NCBI GenBank assembly: GCA_947568835.1
Contig: OX387603.1
Span: forward strand, 25,630,651 to 25,694,650
Length of the DNA stretch: 64,000 nucleotides
DNA from: Protonemura montana
Taxonomy: Eukaryota > Arthropoda > Insecta > Plecoptera > Nemouridae
Direction of reading: 5' to 3'
Each line of letters begins with the position of its first letter. Positions within the stretch are counted from its first letter, which is position 1. Shown here piece by piece: positions 58,001 through 64,000 of this stretch. The notes beneath the pieces are model-generated. The model saw nothing but the letters and a program-made list of their open reading frames with translations, was not told the DNA's origin and made no database searches. Made by a program: the position numbers and the translations under genes.

Positions 58001-61000
58001 CGCGACGTTCGGTCTAACACGTACAAGTTATCTTCCAAAGCGAACCGTTTCGGACCATTTTAGATATCGGCAAGTGGTTCTCCTATAGTTTTCACCACTT
58101 GACCAGTCGATGAAGCCTGATTAACGCTCTACTCCATGCCTGGCCTTTAGTACTCCTTCGTGACGTCGCTGACGTCGCTGGTGGTGGTCAAGCCAAACGC
58201 AACGTCGGCGGCGTCGGACCCGGTGGAGGCAGGGGCCGACGACGCGCCCAGGTATGGGGGAGGGGCGTCGTATTTATCCAGGGCGCCGTCTGCTGGTTAT
58301 TCGGGACATGCCGGCATCGTTGGGTACTCCGCAAACGTCGTGTCCATGAGTAGACCCTCTAGCTTGCAACACTCGAAACGTAAGTATCAGCTAATTCGTG
58401 TCCTGGTTTGATCGCACACTTTTCCAGTCTAGCCCCGTTTCCAATTTCGGCAAATTTCGACCTACTTCAATGATTATCACGATTGAGCATGTTTAAGAAA
58501 TTTGAGAAAATGTAAGACCACACAACCTAGAGACCAAAAAATATAGACCACAACCTAAAACCTCTTCTGATTGGTTGTTGTCAAGCAAATAACAAATTAG
58601 CGGACTGTCAAGTTTTTATCAAATAACTGGAAACTGGCCCTTAAGATATGTTTACATACATAGGCATACATACCTACACTTACACACGCCATGATAAGTC
58701 AAGTGCATGCTATCATTAGGTTTTTAGGTTTATTCAGAGTACTACTGCCAATATTAAACGTTCTGATAGGTCATGGTAGTAGCCACCTGATGGCGCTTGT
58801 GGCCGCTCTTTTTATCTAAGCTCTAAAATTACAAAAAAAATTCTCAAATTATAGTAATCTGCGACGAATAACGACAGTTTAGCATTTGCACCGAGGCTCT
58901 GACTAAACCCACCTGATAATACTAGTACATAACCTCTCTTCAAAGTTGCTTCTTGCTGACTCGACTTGATATTCATATTCCAAACATACACACATGAAAT
59001 AATCCTGATTTAAAAGACCTCCATGCAATTCTGCAGGTTCGCTCTCAATCTACGGTGCCGACTTTGCAAGGGTGCAGTGTCATTTCCTGTCGACCGTACC
59101 ACATCTTTGTCGTGCAAGCGATTGCTTCGTTAAACATCGTCGTAACTATAATTGACAACTTTCTATTGCACACAGAGGCGCCGACACCTGTCTGGAATCA
59201 CCGTATCTCCTCAGGGCACGTCCAGAGTAGTATCAGCCAGCCTACCATGGAGATGAACGTGTACGACACTGCGGATGACGAAGATTCAGACCTAGCAGGT
59301 ATACCAACTGTCGAGGGTCTTTCTTTTCTAGAACTTTATCTGCATCTTTGTCGTCGTTATGCGACGTTATGTCTTCGTTGTCAACATTGCTTGGTTTATG
59401 GTTTTCAAAATATCGGTGTTTTAAAGAAAATTATTGTGGTGACTAAATTCGCGGCGATTGCCATGTCACATGGCAATTGCCATAACTTGTTTTCTTTGGT
59501 AACTTGTTTTCCAGTGACATGAGATTTCATGAGATGTTTAAAGCTAAAAATGGAAAATGCCTCATCTTGTCTCATCTCATCTCATTTAAGTGGAAAAAAA
59601 GGGTACACAACACTACCTTCACAGACAACGCCTCGTCTAAACGCGCTGGCGTAAAGATATCGAATAGAAGCTTCCGGAGCTCCTAGGTCTGCGGTGTGGC
59701 ACCGAGCAACGATGGCCGTTATATTCCTCTAATCCTTGCCGTCGTGGTCTTGTCTTTTTCCCAGGTGTAGCTCTGTCGATGGACTATCGTGGTGGGCAAC
59801 CCCAAATTCCTCACCCACCGCCGCCACCGCCGCCACCGTCGACGACGCAGTCCCCACTGGACCCGCTATCAACAGGTAACACGACTCATCCCTCGTTTAA
59901 ATATAGGTTTCACACTTTCATGTTGAAATAAAAAATAACAAAAAATTACAACAATAAGGAACATGTCGTGGTTTGATTCTTAGTTCATTGATATGTGGTG
60001 CTATTTAACGCACTTTTTTGACGGCGGGTCCAGTGGCATTTGTTGAATCTATAAATTAGTGAGATGACGAGGACGATTCGGAAACAAGCCTAGACGTGAG
60101 AATGAGAAACCCGGTGCCGGCACGTAGGCTTCTCCTGTCCAAGAGTCCTAATGGGACCATCGGCTTAATGTCCCTTCCGAAAGAACAGTATTCCTTCACA
60201 AATCCATGTGGTCAAGAGGTTGGTAAGCAAGGCGAGTGAAAAATACCCACCGATACTACTAATTTACCGATATTTCGACATTTAAAATTAATTTGTCGAT
60301 CATTTGGGTCGTAATTGCTGGACTGCATATATATGTTTTTTTTTTATTTTTATGAAAGACGGTAAGCACCATCGGGTGGCAGCTACCATTACCCAGCGTT
60401 GCCGGCTCGTTTGCTCAGCAGAACGTTTTACATTAGCGCTGAAACTTTGCCTTAATCTGTAAGCCTGGTTACCTGGTTGTACTAACCCATAATCAACGGG
60501 TGGACCAAAGAGCCAAAGAACCAGACGCAGAAGTAACAAGTGGCTTTACTCCAAATGTTGTCCTGGCAGGTGCCAGTGCACTCGTTCGACTGACCTTGGC
60601 CGACATCACGTGGGACGACACCGTCATGAACGCGACCCACGTGTTCGTCGCTGCGTCCTTGCCTGGGTCGACAAACCAAACCTCAACCGCGTTCTTGATC
60701 GGCGTGGGACAGGCGAGTACTCTCCTCACAGCCTTCGTGTTCTGTACACCCGTGGTAACATAAGAAAGTTGAATTGAGAATCTCTGTTGGGAGATATCAT
60801 CATCTCTATGGCAAGCATTGCACCTCTTACGCTTGATAGTATGTTTGCTTTCATCGTTGGGAGCAAATTGGGCTATCATAAAAACACCGAAGAATACCAA
60901 CATATTTAAAATGGAATGCCACGCATGCTATACTATCTGCCGTGTTCATCCGTGTCTTATCTGTCAGGCCGTGATCGTCTGGTGGTGAAACCATGATTTA

Positions 61001-61443
61001 GCTGCACACGAGTAACGGCCGTGTCAAAGTACTTCGAAACTTGTCATGTCCACATAAATAAAATATCAGACCAAGAGTTTCAAATCCCCCGTGTAAGGAG
61101 AAAGACGAAGACGACCTCAAGGAGAAAAGACTACCTTAAGAGCAACGTGTTTTATCGCCCCATCCCTGCAGCCGGACGTGGACACCGGCATCTGTCCAAG
61201 CGTGGGCGAGGTCTCCCACTGCCGGTTCCTCCCACACTGCGTGCTGCCGGAGTTTAGCGACGACTACAACAGATACGTGACCGTCTACTTCTGTGCCATC
61301 GAAAGGTACGTGCCGTCCTCCTAGCTGCAGGCTACTCACCCGATGCTCAGTTTTGTCCACCAACGCCCACTTTTGTTCACAGCTACGCTGGAGTTTGCTG
61401 CCCAGCTTCGCGCCACACTGTGACTGGAGTCGACTTGCCCTGA
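49044..61443 (+). CDS. ITIH: Inter-alpha-trypsin inhibitor heavy-chain-like secreted protein with C-terminal clip-like domain (complete, 17 exons)
   Basis: Exons: 49044-49175, 51835-52004, 52196-52303, 53005-53143, 53686-53788, 54117-54301, 54910-55110, 55714-55855, 56166-56551, 56638-56823, 57301-57489, 58151-58379, 59176-59298, 59765-59875, 60570-60712, 61172-61305, 61383-61443. All phases join: 913 residues. A signal peptide (1-~24, MFACTILTLWALCSLAAS) precedes a VIT domain (~53-185; FHIEMDGKVYDAYIKEKEAA) and a VWA domain (~300-490) with intact MIDAS DTSGSM at 306-311 and FLTDGEAN. Many N-glycosylation sites occur. Vertebrate heavy chains bind hyaluronan and carry a DPHF site for chondroitin-sulfate linkage; no DPHF is seen here. 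Instead a proline-rich linker leads to a six-cysteine module (GICPSVGEVSHC … PHC … YFC … VCC) resembling an arthropod clip domain. Intron 15 is GC-AG. AATAAA lies at 61570. Confidence 0.92.
49545..51760 (+). repeat. 60-bp minisatellite filling most of ITIH intron 1
   Basis: About 36 units of 60 bp (GTGCTAGTTAGCACGGTGCT … CTGACAGTAATACCAGGGTC …) lie inside intron 1 (49176-51834). Each holds the near-palindrome GTGCTAGTTAGCAC. Variant units with ACGAATCACCGCTCTAGG appear near 50335, 50600, 50690 and 50835. The 60-bp period keeps long frames open on both strands (up to ~325 codons); these are a by-product. Confidence 0.95.
52466..52612 (+). mobile_element. Partial copy of the foldback/MITE element, ITIH intron 3
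   Basis: One arm only: GGTTTTTAGACTCATGTCTA, CTTAGCACTAGTTTTTAG, TTTTTGAAATGGGTGTTGAA and ACATGTACTAGTTACTTCTTC. Confidence 0.7.
53925..54035 (-). repeat. 5S-rRNA-derived SINE head in ITIH intron 5
   Basis: The minus strand reads GGTTTGGCGTGGCGGAAACACC, GGTTCTTGTGAGATCACTG, AAGTTAAGCAACAC and GGATGGGTGACCATC, a clear counterpart of 25385-25500. It lies ~80 bp upstream of exon 6. Confidence 0.8.
55207..55415 (+). mobile_element. Foldback/MITE element copy, ITIH intron 7
   Basis: Both arms are present (AACTATTTGAACTTGGGTTT … GTAAAAAACAACTACATTTCC and GGAATTTAGTTGTTCTTTAC … AACCCAGTTGAAATAGTTT) with a different ~45-bp centre. Confidence 0.75.
57035..57135 (+). repeat. Dispersed repeat of the 'CCATCGGGTGGC' family, ITIH intron 10
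   Basis: GGACGGGCAAGCCATCGGGTG, GCAGTTCGACAGC and TAACGCTGAGAGTCTGACTAA match the family order. Confidence 0.6.
57193..57205 (+). repeat. 13-base C run, ITIH intron 10
   Basis: An uninterrupted C13 tract about 95 bp before the exon 11 acceptor. Confidence 0.9.
57490..58150 (+). other. ITIH intron 11 with an unexplained 156-codon open frame
   Basis: A plus-strand frame is open over 57593-58063, and two minus-strand frames of ~80 codons overlap it. A (CT)n run sits at its start. The peptide has no domain I recognise. It may be a decayed insertion; I do not call it a gene. Confidence 0.4.
58725..58805 (-). repeat. Dispersed repeat of the 'CCATCGGGTGGC' family, ITIH intron 12
   Basis: TTCAGAGTACTACTGCCAATA, ACGTTCTGATAGG and AGCCACCTGATGGCGCTTGTG resemble the 14157 and 48115 copies. 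Confidence 0.5.
59995..60240 (+). repeat. 5S-SINE tail family copy, ITIH intron 14
   Basis: GACGGCGGGTCCAGTGGC, GATGACGAGGACGATTCGG, AACCCGGTGCCGGCACGTAG, GCTTCTCCTGTCCAAGAG, CTTAATGTCCCTTCCGAAAG and GTCAAGAGGTTGGTAAGCAAG give most of the family body. Confidence 0.8.
60355..60475 (+). repeat. Dispersed repeat of the 'CCATCGGGTGGC' family, ITIH intron 14
   Basis: AGCACCATCGGGTGGCAGCT, GCGTTGCCGGCTCGTTTGCT and TTAGCGCTGAAACTTTG form a clean copy. Confidence 0.7.
60713..61171 (+). other. GC-AG intron (ITIH intron 15)
   Basis: The donor is CAG|GCGAGT, with an otherwise ideal U1 match as expected for GC donors. Using it joins the GVGQ codons in phase 0 to the acceptor CCCTGCAG before PDVDTGIC. 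No GT donor in the right phase fits as well. Confidence 0.7.
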
Positions 61444-61569
61444 CTGCGCTCACCCATCGGATGTCTTCATGCAAATCCGCCAAACTGCCTCTGATTGGCC
61501 GCCAGTTGTCCATCGAGGCGCCCTCTTCATGTGCATTGTTGTAACTAGCCCATCGATTGGTGGAATTCT

Positions 61570-61575
61570 AATAAA
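61570..61575 (+). terminator. Poly(A) signal AATAAA for the ITIH-like gene
   Basis: AATAAA 127 bp after the ITIH stop codon at 61441. Confidence 0.7.
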
Positions 61576-61617
61576 AACGATACCAACTGAACTCGGTGTT
61601 TTTACACCTATAGACAG

Positions 61618-61930
61618 GAAACGATTTACTTAGGGCACTTTGTTACCAACTGTGGAAAAGAATGCACGTTTGAATCTGTACGAGATCCAAGAGCTGGCAA
61701 CCTTGAGGATGCCCCTTCCCCTCCGAGGTTCGGCATGTTGCCGCCAGGCGCGCTTCTGGCAGGCTACGCTACGTGAGTGATCCAGTGTGCATTGAGTAGG
61801 GGAGCCACAAAGCCGTGACAAGAAACCGTGTCCCTGTGCGTCAGATTGTCACCCTCCATCTGCGTTCGACGACGGCCACCTATGGCGTCGACAGCCGTGC
61901 ACGTAGCGTGCTTCCTTACGAATCTCATCG
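61618..61930 (+). CDS. Candidate 5' exons of the downstream lipase gene
   Basis: Two exon-like frames, 61618-61772 and 61845-61930, are phase-compatible with each other and with the lipase exon at 63205 (the second ends with one base, G, completing GAA). The first encodes FVTNCGKECTFESV and MLPPGALLAGYA; the second has a hydrophobic stretch (MASTAVHVACFLTNLI) that could be a signal peptide. The first begins within 50 bp of the ITIH poly(A) signal. It has no in-frame ATG between the upstream TGA and its acceptor, so it may instead belong to a different transcript. I do not recognise the peptide. Confidence 0.3.
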
Positions 61931-62627
61931 GTGAGTTTGACGGGGTCCTCAACGGTGTGGTTTTCGGCGCTACGACCATTAAGTGTAGCCAGCATCTGGT
62001 GACCTCTTAGGGACGTGCGAGACGCTCTGATGGTCCACGGTAACCTCCATGGCATGATGGGTTCGGTTTGTTTTTCGGTCACTAGGGGCCTGGGATCTAT
62101 AGTTCCTGGAGCACCAAGCAACAATTCCTCCGTGTTTGCCAATCATCTGGATCACAGACATGTCAGGTTCGCGCTATCGGCCAATGAGGGACGACCCTCG
62201 ACACGCAAGCTGTTCTTTGTCGCTTGTTTTCTGTTAGAAGGTTACTGATTGCAGTCGAAGGTGATGTCACAAGCAAAGATTTATTGGATTTTAATTATAA
62301 CTGACGTTATGTTGTGCAAATCCAACTCAAGGAATTTTCCTCGAGGTCAGATTAGTCATTGTGAAGGCGTTTGAGTGTCATTATGCCCGATATGCAAACG
62401 ATAAATCTTGATACAAATTACATTTTTCAAATTGCGGTGCTACCATTTAGTCGCTACCATTTAGCTTTGCAAAAAAGAAACGGACCGACCGACCACAATG
62501 CTGACAAAAATGGTAGTTGTTAAGAAATGAAATGTACTCATTTCTCAAAGATTACTCGGATTTGAAACTGGATTGCGTTGAATTAATCTGCATCGATGCT
62601 ATCCTGAACGATTGATAACGTTATGAT

Positions 62628-62850
62628 CGTTTTTATACTCATGTCTACTTGATGTAACCTTAGCACTAGTTTTAACAAAAACTATTTGAACTGGATAATT
62701 GTTATAATTTTTGTGCGTTTCTTTTGTTATCGGAAAATTGTCAGGACTGCTTTAACCCTTGAAGAAGTAACCGCAGTACAAGTTACGAAAAGTTGCAAAA
62801 TGTAGTTGTTCTTTACTTAGAATTCAAACCCCAGTTCAAATAGTTCTTGT
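62628..62850 (+). mobile_element. Foldback/MITE element copy
   Basis: ATACTCATGTCTACTTGATG, CTTAGCACTAGTTTTAACAA and AACTATTTGAACTGG, then AGTTGTTCTTTACTTAGAA and CCCAGTTCAAATAGTTC. The centre is AT-rich and diverged. Confidence 0.65.
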
Positions 62851-62884
62851 TGTTGATAAAGTTGTTTCGATATTGTGAGGCGTT

Positions 62885-63062
62885 ATTACGTCATTGTAGA
62901 GGCTTGTTTAAAAGGACGCCCGACGCGCCATCAGGTGGCAGCTACCATCATCTCGTGCCAAGCAGCTGACCCGAGTAACCATCATCATTACCACGTGTTG
63001 CCGGCTCGTTTTCTCAGCAGAACTTTTAACATTAGCGCTGAAACTCTGACTAAACCTGTTAA
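62885..63062 (+). repeat. Dispersed repeat of the 'CCATCGGGTGGC' family
   Basis: GACGCCCGACGCGCCATCAGG, TGGCAGCTACCATC, GTGTTGCCGGCTCGTTTTCT and TTAGCGCTGAAACTCTGAC. An ~35-bp insertion with ATCATCATTACC splits the unit. Confidence 0.6.
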
Positions 63063-63204
63063 TCTAATGGTGCTACTTGCATTCAACGAAACTCTCACAA
63101 GAAATGTTCCTAATTTTCAGACGGCACCCGAGAGTAATAAGAATTAATTCACTGTTTGGTAGCATATCAAGATCTTTATTCTCTCACCGTGCCTTTGTTC
63201 CCAG

Positions 63205-63949
63205 AACCTCCCGGCATGATGGTGTACGATGAGATGTACTTCCAAATACTTCCCATCGAACGTTTCCGCAAGGGATGCTCGGAAGTCAGCAAGTTCATCA
63301 AGTTCCAGCTCTACACCGAGTAAGAACACAGGGTCCAGGCTCAGTATATTAACACCGAGCTAACGCGCTAAGAGTCCCTGCCCATTTCCACTCTGCATTT
63401 GAAAATAGCCCACTCTTCACTTGCACTGTCCTCTACAACAAACTCCCCAGTAACATTAAAAACTCCCCAACAACGTCCTCATTTAACCACATCCTAAAAT
63501 CCTACCTCATAGATAACCCATTCTACACCTTACGTGAATACCTCGAAACCTTATCCACTTCTCTCCCTCCCCATCCCTTTTACAAACCATGATTTAAATT
63601 ATATAAAAAATGTGATCTTTGTGAATACTGTATATATATATATGAATAGATATATAACTGACGATCCTTACACAATTACTATGTAAATGCCTATAGGAAA
63701 ATAAAACAAATAACGAAACGTCTCTCATTGCCGCAGGTTGTCGACGCCAGGGACAAACTTGACGCTCGGCGACGTCGCGGCGTTGTCGGCGTCGCCGTTC
63801 GACCGACGCCGCCGCACGTTGCTCTACTTGCCCGGGTTTGCCGAGAGCAGAGACGGCACGACGACCTATGCACTGCGCGACGCTTTTCTGGCTCGCGGAG
63901 GGTACAACTTCGTGGTCGCCGACTATCTCAAGCTCGTCGCCGGCCCTTG
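63205..63949 (+). CDS. Pancreatic-lipase-family gene, 5' part, truncated by window edge
   Basis: Exons 63205-63319 and 63737-63949 join in phase (GA|G). They encode a cysteine and then KFIKFQLYTE, the usual first strand of the α/β-hydrolase lipase domain. NLTLGDVAALSASPF, TLLYLPGFAESRDGTTTYAL and YNFVVADYLKLVAGPW follow, matching the family pattern (h-h-hPGF…, NhhhxDW). The last donor is GTGCGT at 63950. The GxSxG nucleophile elbow would lie right of the window, so catalytic competence cannot be judged. The position usually occupied by DW is DY here. By family knowledge these are secreted triglyceride or phospholipid hydrolases; arthropods have many, and some are inactive yolk-protein relatives. 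The true start may use the exons near 61.6-61.9 kb. Confidence 0.75.
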
Positions 63950-64000
63950 GTGCGTTAAGGAAGCATGACACTGGTTTAATTGTGAAAATATTGAAAATAA

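Noticed and set aside
57593-58063. 156-codon frame inside ITIH intron 11
   Set aside because: No domain and ordinary base composition; it is overlapped by minus-strand frames and lies between two phase-matched exons.

Overview
The window looks like animal, most likely arthropod, nuclear DNA. Genes are split by many GT-AG introns, there are 5S-rRNA-derived and tRNA-derived SINEs, and the proteins are metazoan. Two features point to an arthropod: a clip-like cysteine domain at the C-terminus of one protein, and a TATA box paired with a TCAGT-type initiator. The exact group cannot be read from the sequence. I rebuilt the gene models by hand from reading frame, splice consensus and phase continuity.

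Layout. (1) 464-2803, minus strand: the first five coding exons of EXOC1/Sec3, cut by the left edge. (2) 2804-16057: a gene-poor stretch of AT-rich DNA broken by GC-rich islands that carry long G or C runs, GACGCC/GGCGTC clusters and TAATTA-like cores. (3) 16058-21715, plus: a complete four-exon Hes/deadpan-type bHLH-Orange repressor ending in WRPW. (4) 21716-28051: more islands and SINEs, plus one orphan exon-like frame. (5) 28052-39866, plus: a complete 17-exon SMG8 gene (974 codons, every phase consistent) that ends with a probable U12-type intron. (6) 41201-41713, minus: a small single-exon serine-rich protein of unknown family with a canonical TATA/initiator promoter, convergent with SMG8. 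(7) 41.9-49.0 kb: mostly intergenic, holding a 1.5-kb minisatellite that turns back on itself as an inverted repeat. (8) 49044-61443, plus: a 17-exon inter-alpha-trypsin-inhibitor heavy-chain-like secreted protein (913 residues) with VIT and VWA domains and an unusual clip-like C-terminus. (9) 61618-63949, plus: the 5' part of a pancreatic-lipase-family gene, cut by the right edge.

The genes do not form an operon or an evident pathway. EXOC1 acts in exocytosis, Hes in Notch-type repression, SMG8 in nonsense-mediated decay, and the last two genes probably encode secreted proteins. The most unusual items are the ITIH-clip architecture, the U12-type intron in SMG8, the foldback minisatellite, the GC-island series around the Hes gene with E(spl)-type CACGTG sites, and the unassigned TATA-driven serine-rich gene.
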